Source of the DNA: Pedobacter sp. JY14-1
Lineage (GTDB): Bacteria > Bacteroidota > Bacteroidia > Sphingobacteriales > Sphingobacteriaceae
NCBI RefSeq assembly: GCF_029269825.1
Contig: NZ_JARJHU010000002.1
Span: forward strand, 124,001-188,000
DNA: 64,000 bases
Direction: 5' to 3'
This document shows positions 25,156 to 33,073 of this stretch, in pieces. How positions within the stretch are numbered: the stretch's first letter is position 1; every line of letters begins with the position of its first letter. Under the pieces are notes generated by a model. The model searched no databases. It worked only from the letters and a program-made list of their open reading frames with translations, and was not told the origin of the DNA. Both the position numbers and the translations under genes were made by a program.

Positions 25156-27828
25156 ATGAAAGCGATCAAAATAAAGCTTCTTGCGATAGCTTTGACTTTA
25201 ATTTTTAAACATGTCAGCCATGGCCAGAAATATCAGAAGCCAGCTATTAATAATGAAACTTATAAGACATGGCAAAGTTGTACTGGGGCATACGGTATAT
25301 CTAATGACGGCAAATACGTTTGGTACGAAATATCTGGAGCATTAAATACAGAAGGAACTTTATTTGACAAACGGTCTTTAGTGCTTCAGTCTGTGACGAA
25401 AGGTAAAGATGTTAAGTTCAACATCTCAGGACCAGTAAACCATCCTTTATTTTCTGAAGATAACAAAGAATTTATAACGCTCGCTTTAAATGATTCCCTG
25501 GTTATCATTAACCTGAAAAGTAAAGAATCGAGAATAGTCCCAAACGTCTATATATTTGATCTCTGCGAAACTGGAGGATCAAAATATCTAATTACGAAAC
25601 AACCCAATAAGATTTGTGTTCAAGAATTAAAAACTGGGAACCTTAAGGAATACAACGGCTATTCAGAGTATGTTTTAGATAAGAGACGCAATTTCCTGTA
25701 TTTACAAGGTAATGAAGTGCTACGGCATATTTCTTTGACAGAAAAAACGGATAAAACAATTTTTAATGGTAACTATAAGCAAGTCACACTCAATGAAAAA
25801 AATGGCATGTTAGCGTTTTATGGTTCCCCTAACCAAAGTTTGAGTTTGCATACCTACGACCCAACTACTGGAATTGTGAATCGTCTTCGGCTTTCTTCAA
25901 TTGAAAATAAACGATATAAATTGAAAGAGGAGTCTTTGAATTTTACAAGGAACGGTCGCTATTTAATTTTTTCAGTATTGAGAGAGGTATTAGTTCCTGA
26001 AAAAGGAGATTTAATTAGCAGAAATGTAGAGGTTTGGCATTATAGAGATCGTCCTATTTTTCCTGCGCTGATTGTGCAGAGTGAAGGCAAACGGGAATGG
26101 ATTAGGTGTGCTTATGATCTAATCTCAAATGAAGCTTTTCAGGTTGAAGACGATACTTTCAAACTTCAGGGTTTTGGGGGTAATATTGAAGACGATTATA
26201 TTTTATTGGCAAATGAAACATCACAAAAAGACATCTATTGGGATGATTCCCAAATTCCTTCTACAAAATTGTTTTCTTTAAGCAAGAGAGGTTTTGTTGA
26301 AACATTTTTACCATCAAAAGCTGTTATGCGTAGCAGATATTTGTTATCTCCTACATCCAAATTTGTCTTGTGGTGTGATACAGCAGAAAAAGCGGTATAT
26401 AGTTATGAAGTGGCAACACAAATAAAACGGAAGTTAAGTGATAATGCAATTTCCGGATTTGATAAAAACAAGTTTTCAAAATACATTGGCTTTCCGCTTT
26501 GGGGAAGAAACGATATGTTTTTTCTATGGAATGATGGATTTGACATTTGGAAGATTGATCCAATGGCCCTCTCACCTGTTGTCTGTGTCACCAAAGGTTT
26601 TGGTAAAAGGAACAATATAAAGATTGGGATTGTTTCAGATAAGGAAGGTTATAGATTTCCCAGTGATACATTGTTAGTATCAGGTATTAATCAGAGTACA
26701 AAATGGAATGGGTTTTTACAAATTATATTAGGCACAACTGCCAAACTAAAAATTACTGAATTTAGTCCATCATGGATTTATTTTACAAATTCTGCGATCA
26801 ACAATATTCCCTTAAAGGCTAAAAAGGCAGAGACTTACGTAATGCTAAGACAAACTGCGGATAGCTCACCGAATATCGTAGTGAGTGACGATTTTAAAAG
26901 CTACCGTCGGATATCTAATATTTACCCTGAAAAAGCTTATAATTGGTTATCTTCTGAGTTGGTCAAATGGGAAAGGAATCCGGGGGATACTATTCATGGA
27001 ATTTTATACAAACCAGAGAATTTCGATGCTTCAAAAAAGTATCCGATAATATTTCATTATTACCAATTGAAGAGTGACGAATTGTTCCAGTTTCATTATC
27101 CGGTATTATCTGGAGGGGCATTAGAGATACCTTGGTATGTTAGCAATGGGTATCTAGTATTTGTTCCTGATATTCCGCCAACAATAGGACCGTCAAGAGG
27201 CTCATTACTGATCAAGACTATCGAATCTGCTGCAAACTACCTTACTCATCACTTCTCTTTTATAGATCCGCTAAGGATGGGCTTGCAGGGACATAGTTTT
27301 GGGGGTTGGGAAACAAATTATATAGTAACACACTCAAATCTTTTTGCAGCTGCAAACCCAAGTGCGAGTATTTCAAATCTGACCAGTCTTTACGGAGGAT
27401 TAGCATTCGGAAATAATACGTTAACTAATATGATGGAAGAGGGACAATCTAATTTAGGTATTTCTTTAGCTGACGGGAAAGGCGCTTACGTCGAGAATTC
27501 TCCGCTCTTTGCTATAAAATCTGTAACTACCCCGATTTTGTTAATGCATGCTGAAGAGGATCGTTCGGTACCTTTTGCCCAGGCACAAGAAATGTTTATT
27601 TCTTTAAGAAGACACAAGAAAAAGGTATGGTTGCTGAATTATAAAAAGGAACATCATGTATTGAATAGTCCCGAAAATAGATTGGATTTCACAATACGTC
27701 AGCAGCAGTTCTTCGATCACTATCTCAAAGGAAAGCCCGCTCCATTGTGGATGGTCGAAGGCATTGCGCCTAAATATCAAAATATTAAATCTGGTTTGCA
27801 GCTTGACTCTTTGAATCGCACGCCATAA
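25156..27828 (+). CDS. secreted S9-family prolyl oligopeptidase-like peptidase
   Basis: Signal peptide (LLAIALTLIFKHVSHG), a long beta-propeller-like N-terminal half with many repeated beta segments, then an alpha/beta-hydrolase domain from about residue 620. The catalytic triad is readable: Ser714 in GHSFGGWE, Asp802 in HAEEDRSVPFAQ and His833/834 in KKEHHVLN. The protein is close in layout to dipeptidyl-peptidase-IV/acylaminoacyl-type S9 enzymes. Its place between SusD and a GH2 enzyme suggests that the locus targets a glycopeptide or glycoprotein, though this is inference. A+T-rich like the SusCD genes. Confidence 0.88.
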   Translation: MKAIKIKLLAIALTLIFKHVSHGQKYQKPAINNETYKTWQSCTGAYGISNDGKYVWYEISGALNTEGTLFDKRSLVLQSVTKGKDVKFNISGPVNHPLFSEDNKEFITLALNDSLVIINLKSKESRIVPNVYIFDLCETGGSKYLITKQPNKICVQELKTGNLKEYNGYSEYVLDKRRNFLYLQGNEVLRHISLTEKTDKTIFNGNYKQVTLNEKNGMLAFYGSPNQSLSLHTYDPTTGIVNRLRLSSIENKRYKLKEESLNFTRNGRYLIFSVLREVLVPEKGDLISRNVEVWHYRDRPIFPALIVQSEGKREWIRCAYDLISNEAFQVEDDTFKLQGFGGNIEDDYILLANETSQKDIYWDDSQIPSTKLFSLSKRGFVETFLPSKAVMRSRYLLSPTSKFVLWCDTAEKAVYSYEVATQIKRKLSDNAISGFDKNKFSKYIGFPLWGRNDMFFLWNDGFDIWKIDPMALSPVVCVTKGFGKRNNIKIGIVSDKEGYRFPSDTLLVSGINQSTKWNGFLQIILGTTAKLKITEFSPSWIYFTNSAINNIPLKAKKAETYVMLRQTADSSPNIVVSDDFKSYRRISNIYPEKAYNWLSSELVKWERNPGDTIHGILYKPENFDASKKYPIIFHYYQLKSDELFQFHYPVLSGGALEIPWYVSNGYLVFVPDIPPTIGPSRGSLLIKTIESAANYLTHHFSFIDPLRMGLQGHSFGGWETNYIVTHSNLFAAANPSASISNLTSLYGGLAFGNNTLTNMMEEGQSNLGISLADGKGAYVENSPLFAIKSVTTPILLMHAEEDRSVPFAQAQEMFISLRRHKKKVWLLNYKKEHHVLNSPENRLDFTIRQQQFFDHYLKGKPAPLWMVEGIAPKYQNIKSGLQLDSLNRTP

Positions 27829-27863
27829 TTAGAAACAACTAACAACAACATAAAACAATACAA

Positions 27864-30491
27864 ATGAAAACACTAAAAACAGTGCTTCTGGCGATAGCTT
27901 TGCCCTTGATTTTCCAAAATGGAATTAAGGCTCAGCAAATCTGGAAGCCTCAGCCTAACTTAATACAAACCAGGTGGGCCAAACAAGTAAAGCCGGAAAT
28001 GGCATTACTAGAGTATCCCAGACCACAAATGGAGCGTAAGAATTGGCAAAATCTTAATGGCCTATGGGATTATCTAATTACGAAGAAGGATGCAAATATT
28101 CCATCTGACTACCAAGGAAAAATCTTGGTTCCCTTTCCGATTGAATCTTCACTTTCAGGAGTGAAAGGAGAATTAAAACCTGAACAAAACTTATGGTATA
28201 GGACTAAAATAATAACAAACGTTAAACAAGGCGAGCGGACATTGCTTCATTTTGGAGCAGTGGACTGGCAGGCCACTGTTTACCTGAATGGAAAAGAGAT
28301 AGGGGGGCACACTGGTGGATATACGTCTTTTAGTTTTGATATTACTGACCATCTAGAAGCCGGGAGCAATGAACTTGTGGTTAAAGTGTACGATCCGACC
28401 GATAAGGGAATAGGGCCTCACGGGAAGCAGGTACTCAATCCAGGTAGCATCTTTTACACTCCAAGTAGCGGTATCTGGCAGACGGTGTGGCTGGAGACAG
28501 TGCCGGAGGTATATGTGAAAGGACTGAAGGTTATCCCTGATGTTGATAGAGGGGTGGTAGAAATTGCCGTGAAGGGGAAAGGCAAAGCGGTGGTAAATGT
28601 GCCCGGGTGTAGCGAGTGCGGAATCCTGAAACAAGTTCAGGATGACGAAGGTAGCAGCATAACGTTGAAAGTGCCCAATGCAAAACTTTGGAGCCCTGAC
28701 GATCCTTTCTTGTATGACTTGGAGGTAACCTTGGGTAAAGATAAGGTGAAATCCTATTTCGGTATGCGTAAGATCAGCATTGGTAAAGATGAAAAAGGCA
28801 TAGACAGGATCATGCTGAACAACAAACCCTACTTCAATCTGGGAACATTGGATCAGGGATTTTGGCCGGATGGTTTGTACACTGCACCAACTGACGAAGC
28901 ACTGGCTTTCGACATCAAAGCCATTAAGGCAATGGGTTTCAATACCATCAGGAAGCACATCAAAGTTGAGCCGGCTAGATGGTATTACCACGCAGATAAA
29001 CTGGGTATGCTGGTTTGGCAGGATATGGTTAATCCAAACCAATCGTTGCAAGAAGGATCGAAACAGGTATTTGAGGCACAGAACAAAGAAACCATTGAAC
29101 AGCTTTATAATTATCCGAGTATTACCACATGGGTACTGTTTAATGAAAAATGGGGTCAGTACGACCAGGCCAGGCTTACCAAAGAAATAAAAACTATGGA
29201 CGACACAAGGCTGGTTAATGGACATAGCGGTGAATACCTTTATGTCAATAACCAGCTCCGCTCACCAAGCCCGGATGCTTATGTCAATGCGGATATGACT
29301 GATGTGCACAGTTATCCAAACCCTATGGTCTCGGAAAAGCAGGCAGGTAAAGCACAGGTGCTGGGTGAATTTGGCGGCATTGGTGTACCGATTGAAAATC
29401 ATCTTTGGGATGACACCAAAGCTGGTTGGGGTTATGACGGAATCGTTACCCCTCAAAAAATGAAGGAACAATATTCCATGATGATAGATTCTTTGGTAAA
29501 GCTAAAGGCACAAGGACTGAGCGGCTCTATTTACACCCAACCTTTTGATGTGGAAACTGAGCAGAATGGGTTGATGACCTATGATAGAGAGATCATTAAA
29601 CTTAGTGCAGAAGAGCTACGTAACATCCATGCAAAATTACAGCATGCAACTAAGAATTATAAAGATGCAACGAGAGGCTTTAGCGCTGAAGTGCCAAGTA
29701 TGGACGTCAAGAATTATCAGGAACGCGTTGCTGAATATAGGGCTGGAAAAAAAGATAAGGAGTTTTTGAGAAGTCTGGCTTTAATGGCTGTTGCGCAAAG
29801 GGACCAAGAGACAGCGAAAACTATTGCAAAAGAATATATTATTGGTTTAGACAATCCATTTACGGAGGCGAATTTGAAGTTTATTCTTGCTTTTACCGTT
29901 TCTGAAAGAAATCCCGGATATCGGATTATTATGGATAACCTTGATAAAATAAAGGCTGTGCCAGGATCAAAAAGTGCGTTAAGGTTCGCACAGAAAATGA
30001 TATTTAAAAATGAGGTGTCGGAGATATTGACAGAAAATCCGGACTGGTTGGCCGTAGATGCCATACTTAAAAAATATCCAATGTTGGATGGTGAACTAAT
30101 TGATGGATCGGCAGTAATTAGGTATCTGAATGCAGTGGGAGCAAAGCAAAAGAACGCGATTAAGAACTTGATAACAGCAGCTATACGATACGATAGCAAA
30201 TACACCGGAGGAGCTTATAATGATTGGGCATGGGTATTATTTGAAAGTACAAATGATAAAAAGGAACTGGAGAAAGCTCTAGAGTGGAGTGGAAAAGCCC
30301 TCGAAAATAATCCAAATAAGGCACCTGAAATAGATACTTATGCTAATCTTTTACATAAACTTGGCAGAACAAAAGAAGCTATAGAATGGGAGAAAAAGGC
30401 GTTGGATATTGATCCTCATAATCCTGAGTTCAGGAGTACTTTGGAAAAAATGGAAAAGGGAATTGCTACCTGGCCAAACACTAATAACTAA
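27864..30491 (+). CDS. secreted GH2 protein, paralogue of the 14235 gene, with TPR-like C-terminus and one repeat insertion
   Basis: The domain order is as in the first GH2 gene: signal peptide (TVLLAIALPLIFQNGIKAQ), jelly-roll, Ig-like, TIM barrel with acid/base Glu428 (VLFNEKWGQ) and nucleophile Glu502 (GEFGGIG). The last 150 residues contain TPR-like units (ANLLHKLGRTKEAIEWEKKA). The two proteins are near-identical around residues 300-400 although their codons differ, so the duplication is not recent. Residues about 247-263 (PGCSECGILKQVQDDEG) are absent from the paralogue and are encoded by a palindromic repeat. The gene follows the S9 peptidase by 35 bp and belongs to the same locus. Confidence 0.88.
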   Translation: MKTLKTVLLAIALPLIFQNGIKAQQIWKPQPNLIQTRWAKQVKPEMALLEYPRPQMERKNWQNLNGLWDYLITKKDANIPSDYQGKILVPFPIESSLSGVKGELKPEQNLWYRTKIITNVKQGERTLLHFGAVDWQATVYLNGKEIGGHTGGYTSFSFDITDHLEAGSNELVVKVYDPTDKGIGPHGKQVLNPGSIFYTPSSGIWQTVWLETVPEVYVKGLKVIPDVDRGVVEIAVKGKGKAVVNVPGCSECGILKQVQDDEGSSITLKVPNAKLWSPDDPFLYDLEVTLGKDKVKSYFGMRKISIGKDEKGIDRIMLNNKPYFNLGTLDQGFWPDGLYTAPTDEALAFDIKAIKAMGFNTIRKHIKVEPARWYYHADKLGMLVWQDMVNPNQSLQEGSKQVFEAQNKETIEQLYNYPSITTWVLFNEKWGQYDQARLTKEIKTMDDTRLVNGHSGEYLYVNNQLRSPSPDAYVNADMTDVHSYPNPMVSEKQAGKAQVLGEFGGIGVPIENHLWDDTKAGWGYDGIVTPQKMKEQYSMMIDSLVKLKAQGLSGSIYTQPFDVETEQNGLMTYDREIIKLSAEELRNIHAKLQHATKNYKDATRGFSAEVPSMDVKNYQERVAEYRAGKKDKEFLRSLALMAVAQRDQETAKTIAKEYIIGLDNPFTEANLKFILAFTVSERNPGYRIIMDNLDKIKAVPGSKSALRFAQKMIFKNEVSEILTENPDWLAVDAILKKYPMLDGELIDGSAVIRYLNAVGAKQKNAIKNLITAAIRYDSKYTGGAYNDWAWVLFESTNDKKELEKALEWSGKALENNPNKAPEIDTYANLLHKLGRTKEAIEWEKKALDIDPHNPEFRSTLEKMEKGIATWPNTNN
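28604..28652. repeat. palindromic repeat element in the second GH2 gene
   Basis: The core is ATCCTGAA-ACAAG-TTCAGGAT (28623-28643) followed by GACG, translated as ECGILKQVQDD. The paralogue at 14235 has no counterpart at this point, so an in-frame insertion is the simplest reading. It is a different sequence type from the fecR elements. Confidence 0.75.
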
Positions 30492-30508
30492 CTTTTAAAT
30501 TAATAAAA

Positions 30509-31018
30509 ATGAAAATGTTTAAAATGAGACAAATTATAGCTGTTGTAGCACTTTTTATCTCTTTAACGGCTGCAAAAAATCACTCCTTCAAGGCAGATTT
30601 TAACGGTAAATGGGTGATCGATATTGCCAAGAGTGATTTTGGAGTGAAAACACCGGAAACAGGTGCGGCAGCTAAAATGAAGATCATACAGTCAAAAACT
30701 GAGGTAAGTTTTGATCGCATTTTTCACAACGTGCCTGTTCCGTCAAGAGAAACATTAAAACTTGACGGAACCGAACTGGAAATAAAACAAGATAACTATT
30801 CTGTAAAACGGACTTTGCAGCAGTCTGGTGACGGATTTACACTTACCGTAAATTCAAGATATCATATGACTCCCGAATATGATGAATCGTGGGACTATAC
30901 CCGGGTCGAAACCTATGTCCTCGCGACAGACGGAAAGAGTTTGCTCCTCACCAGGATTTCCACACTGCCCGATGGTAATCAAGAAGTTGTGAAGGCTCAT
31001 TACGACCGGGTGAAATAA
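30509..31018 (+). CDS. secreted lipocalin-like protein of unknown function
   Basis: A signal peptide (IIAVVALFISLTAA) precedes about 145 residues of beta-rich sequence beginning FNGKWVIDIAKSDFG, which resembles the start of lipocalin-like extracytoplasmic domains. No catalytic motif is visible. It follows the GH2 gene by 17 bp and is probably the last gene of the SusCD locus. Composition is A+T-rich as in the preceding genes. Confidence 0.65.
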   Translation: MKMFKMRQIIAVVALFISLTAAKNHSFKADFNGKWVIDIAKSDFGVKTPETGAAAKMKIIQSKTEVSFDRIFHNVPVPSRETLKLDGTELEIKQDNYSVKRTLQQSGDGFTLTVNSRYHMTPEYDESWDYTRVETYVLATDGKSLLLTRISTLPDGNQEVVKAHYDRVK

Positions 31019-31049
31019 TAAACTAATCGCTCCGGAATGAAATAAAATA

Positions 31050-31394
31050 GTGACCAGCAAATTCGAAATCCTTCTTGAACAGCATTTCCGCGAGCAGCAC
31101 CATCCCGAGTTTTATGCAGCCCGGCTGAATACAACGTTATACGTCCTGAACGGCTTCACCAGGCGCCGGTTTGGTAAGTCAGTTTATGAGTTGATCCAGG
31201 AACGGCTGCATCAGGAAGCCCTTCATCTCCTCATACATTCATCCCTGAAAGTAAGCGAGATTGCGTATACCATTGGTTGTTGTGATCATGGGCATTTTAC
31301 CAGGAGCTTTAAGAGGAGGGAAGGTGTTTCGCCGGTACGGTTCAAGAGATCTCTCGCTGCGCTCGAGATGACGGCTGGGGCAACCTCGCGATGA
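31050..31394 (+). pseudogene. AraC-family DNA-binding domain, N-terminally truncated, repeat-derived C-terminus
   Basis: The frame opens only 9 bp before a GTG and contains just the two-helix-turn-helix AraC domain (FYAARLNTTLYVLNGFTRRR and KVSEIAYTIGCCDHGHFTRS). The N-terminal sensor domain of ordinary AraC regulators is missing. The last 17 residues (SLAALEMTAGATSR at the end) come from a palindromic repeat element. I read it as a remnant of a larger regulator; a small active DNA-binding protein is possible. Confidence 0.6.
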
Positions 31395-31396
31395 CG
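31341..31396. repeat. palindromic repeat element at the end of the AraC remnant
   Basis: TTCAAGAGATCTCTCGCTGC, then GCTCGAGATGACG, with a second ATGACG end at 31391-31396. The right half of fecR copy 3 is almost the same sequence. The ATG at 31391 is part of this element. Confidence 0.75.
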
Positions 31397-31417
31397 AAAA
31401 CAACTTTAATAACTAAT

Positions 31418-31741
31418 ATGACAGAGCAAGAAAATAGGGCTGCGGCCTTTATGGAAGGCAGAAATGCCCACATTTATACCAATGAGATCGATATGGATCT
31501 GACCGATATAGAATTATCTGAAAAGATTTTCAAGGATACAGGTAAAAGTCCGCAGGAGGATTCGGTTTACGTGTTTCTGACGCATGGCAATGCGGATGGA
31601 CAGGTAGTGATCCTGAAGCCGAAGGCTGATGGCGATGAAATGCTGGTATTGGAGTGCCGGACCGTTCCGGAATTTCGGAAGCGTCTGGGTGTAACGATTG
31701 GGAGAGAACAGTTGCTGCGGGAGGTGTTTAAAGAAGAATAA
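31418..31741 (+). CDS. hypothetical protein
   Basis: A 107-residue acidic protein starting MTEQENRAAAFMEGRNAHIY. I reject the ATG at 31391 because it lies inside a repeat element. The sequence has a mixed alpha/beta pattern (EDSVYVFLTHGNADGQVVIL, EFRKRLGVTIGREQLLREVF) without a signal peptide, membrane segment or recognised motif. No function can be assigned. A strong terminator lies about 100 bp downstream. Confidence 0.6.
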   Translation: MTEQENRAAAFMEGRNAHIYTNEIDMDLTDIELSEKIFKDTGKSPQEDSVYVFLTHGNADGQVVILKPKADGDEMLVLECRTVPEFRKRLGVTIGREQLLREVFKEE

Positions 31742-31841
31742 GATAAAGCATTGAGCTTAACCAGAAAGCTTAGGTAGTGGCTTGAGGTGACGGCTTTGTT
31801 AAGGCGCTTCATTGCGCTTGGGAAACGACTTTTTGAGGTAG

Positions 31842-31875
31842 AGGTCGCAACGGTATGTTGCGACCTATTTTTTTT
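31842..31875 (+). terminator. terminator hairpin
   Basis: Perfect 10-bp arms AGGTCGCAAC / GTTGCGACCT, loop GGTAT, then A and eight T. The arm sequence resembles two other dyads near the crp-like gene. Confidence 0.88.
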
Positions 31876-31916
31876 GTTTTAATCGTCTGTAAATCAACAT
31901 TTTATTTGATAATTTT

Positions 31917-31948
31917 TTTGTTGTGGAATGATTATAATTCTATCTTCG
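31917..31948 (+). promoter_or_regulatory. promoter of the Crp/Fnr-like gene
   Basis: TTTG at 31917-31920 and TATCTTCG at 31941-31948 are 20 bases apart, one mismatch from the Bacteroidota consensus. Transcription would start near 31955, leaving a leader of about 155 bases before the regulator. Confidence 0.6.
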
Positions 31949-31987
31949 TGACATCTTTCAGGAATTGTAAATTAAAGTTTAAAAAGA

Positions 31988-32068
31988 ATGGAGACACAAG
32001 ATTTTCTTTATGAATATGCGCTCATTGGGCATTGGCATTGCACTGCCGGACTTAGCTCCGGAAGGTAA
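31988..32068 (+). CDS. possible leader peptide of 26 codons
   Basis: An ATG-started frame (METQDFLYEYALIGHWHCTA and six more residues) lies between the predicted promoter and the Crp/Fnr-like gene. There is no further evidence of translation; it may be a remnant or chance frame. Confidence 0.25.
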   Translation: METQDFLYEYALIGHWHCTAGLSSGR

Positions 32069-32111
32069 CGACCATAAAAAATCAATTCACCTATTAATTC
32101 AATTTTTTTAA

Positions 32112-32741
32112 ATGTCGAGACATGATGATGTGTTTAAGCGGCTGCTTAAATTGTTGCAGCGTATTACCCCTAACGTTCCCTTACCCGATGGTCTGGTGCC
32201 GTTGCTATTGCAGTGGCTGAGTGATGATATCGGATATGTAAAGGAAGCCACGCTGGAGTGGCAGGGCGAGAAACCCCGGTATGCGTATTTCGTGGTAAAG
32301 GGATGTCTGAAAGTGAATGCCTGGAATGAGGATGGCGATATGTATATGTTGCGGATCTACCGGCCCGATACGATAGCTGCCTTTAAGGAGTTCCTGACCC
32401 AGGAGGCATCTGATTATGAGATCAGGGTATGCAGGAACAGCGTGGTGCGCCGGATTTCCATTGAGGGCATGCGGGAGATATACCGGTTATTGCCGGGAAT
32501 GGAGAAGTTTGCTTTTGACACGGCGCTGAACTATAACCAGTCTAAGGAAAAGTTGCACCGGGACTTGCTGGCGATTGAGCAAACGGATGACCGGGTATTG
32601 CGATTTTACAAGCTGTTTTCCATGCTGTACCCGGCCAAGGGGTCGAGGATCCGTGATGCGGATATTGCCTCGTTCCTCCACATCTCCCGTGACCAGCTGA
32701 AGAAGGCCAGGACGAGGTTGAAAAGGGAAGGGTTGCTTTAG
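32112..32741 (+). CDS. Crp/Fnr-family transcriptional regulator
   Basis: The 209-residue protein has a cupin-like cyclic-nucleotide-binding fold (ATLEWQGEKPRYAYFVVKGC to RRISIEGMREI) and a C-terminal helix-turn-helix (RIRDADIASFLHISRDQLKK). The residues that bind cAMP in E. coli Crp are not recognisable, which is common in the Bacteroidota members. Related inverted repeats with the half-site AGGTCrCAA occur before and after the gene and may be its targets. The operon context gives no hint of the signal. Confidence 0.85.
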   Translation: MSRHDDVFKRLLKLLQRITPNVPLPDGLVPLLLQWLSDDIGYVKEATLEWQGEKPRYAYFVVKGCLKVNAWNEDGDMYMLRIYRPDTIAAFKEFLTQEASDYEIRVCRNSVVRRISIEGMREIYRLLPGMEKFAFDTALNYNQSKEKLHRDLLAIEQTDDRVLRFYKLFSMLYPAKGSRIRDADIASFLHISRDQLKKARTRLKREGLL

Positions 32742-32828
32742 AAGAGCAAAACTTGAGGTTCCAACTTGTGACTTCAACTTGGGGTGGGTCCCGTAGGCCT
32801 CCCTAGGTATTTTCCGAGATTGGGGTAG

Positions 32829-32853
32829 TGGAGGTCACAATTTGTGACCTCCA
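32829..32853. promoter_or_regulatory. 12+1+12 perfect dyad, possible operator
   Basis: TGGAGGTCACAA is followed by one T and its exact inverse TTGTGACCTCCA. No T-tract follows, so it is not a typical terminator. The half-site resembles the arms of the hairpin at 31842-31866. Confidence 0.5.
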
Positions 32854-32875
32854 AATGTGATAAGCAAGGATTCAG

Positions 32876-32910
32876 GTGAACGGTGTGAAGTGCGCTGTTC
32901 ACTTTTTTTT
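32876..32910 (+). terminator. terminator hairpin after the Crp/Fnr-like gene
   Basis: GTGAACGGTGT, loop GAAGT, GCGCTGTTCAC (11 pairs with G-T wobbles), then eight T. A related hairpin without T-tract lies at 35058-35080. Confidence 0.75.
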
Positions 32911-33023
32911 GTAGTCTGTATGATAGATAACGGGGCTGATTGGTTGTAGAAGTGCCTGAAAGGAGTTCAGAAATTTGAATATCACATCAACTTATTGGAT
33001 ATAAAAGTTTATTATTGTAACTA

Positions 33024-33055
33024 TTGGTTAATTGTGTCGGTTTTAAGTAGCTTTG
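33024..33055 (+). promoter_or_regulatory. promoter of the ORF6N-domain gene
   Basis: TTG at 33024-33026 and TAGCTTTG at 33048-33055, 21 bases apart, fit the Bacteroidota promoter pattern. The start codon follows 18 bases after the second box. Confidence 0.55.
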
Positions 33056-33073
33056 CTTTTCAACTGACTTGTT

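Larger units (their letters stand above)
32742..33073. promoter_or_regulatory. intergenic region with dyads, terminator and ORF6N promoter
   Basis: It holds an imperfect dyad at 32755-32775, a near-perfect 25-bp dyad at 32829-32853 (TGGAGGTCACAA-T-TTGTGACCTCCA), a terminator hairpin at 32876-32910 and a promoter at 33024-33055. No gene is seen. Confidence 0.55.

Noticed and set aside
28353..29225. Minus-strand frame of 290 codons opposite the second GH2 gene
   Set aside because: Shadow of the conserved GH2 barrel; similar antisense frames occur opposite the first GH2 gene.
31391..31417. Upstream start for the 31418 gene
   Set aside because: The ATG belongs to a palindromic repeat element; the later ATG is more likely.
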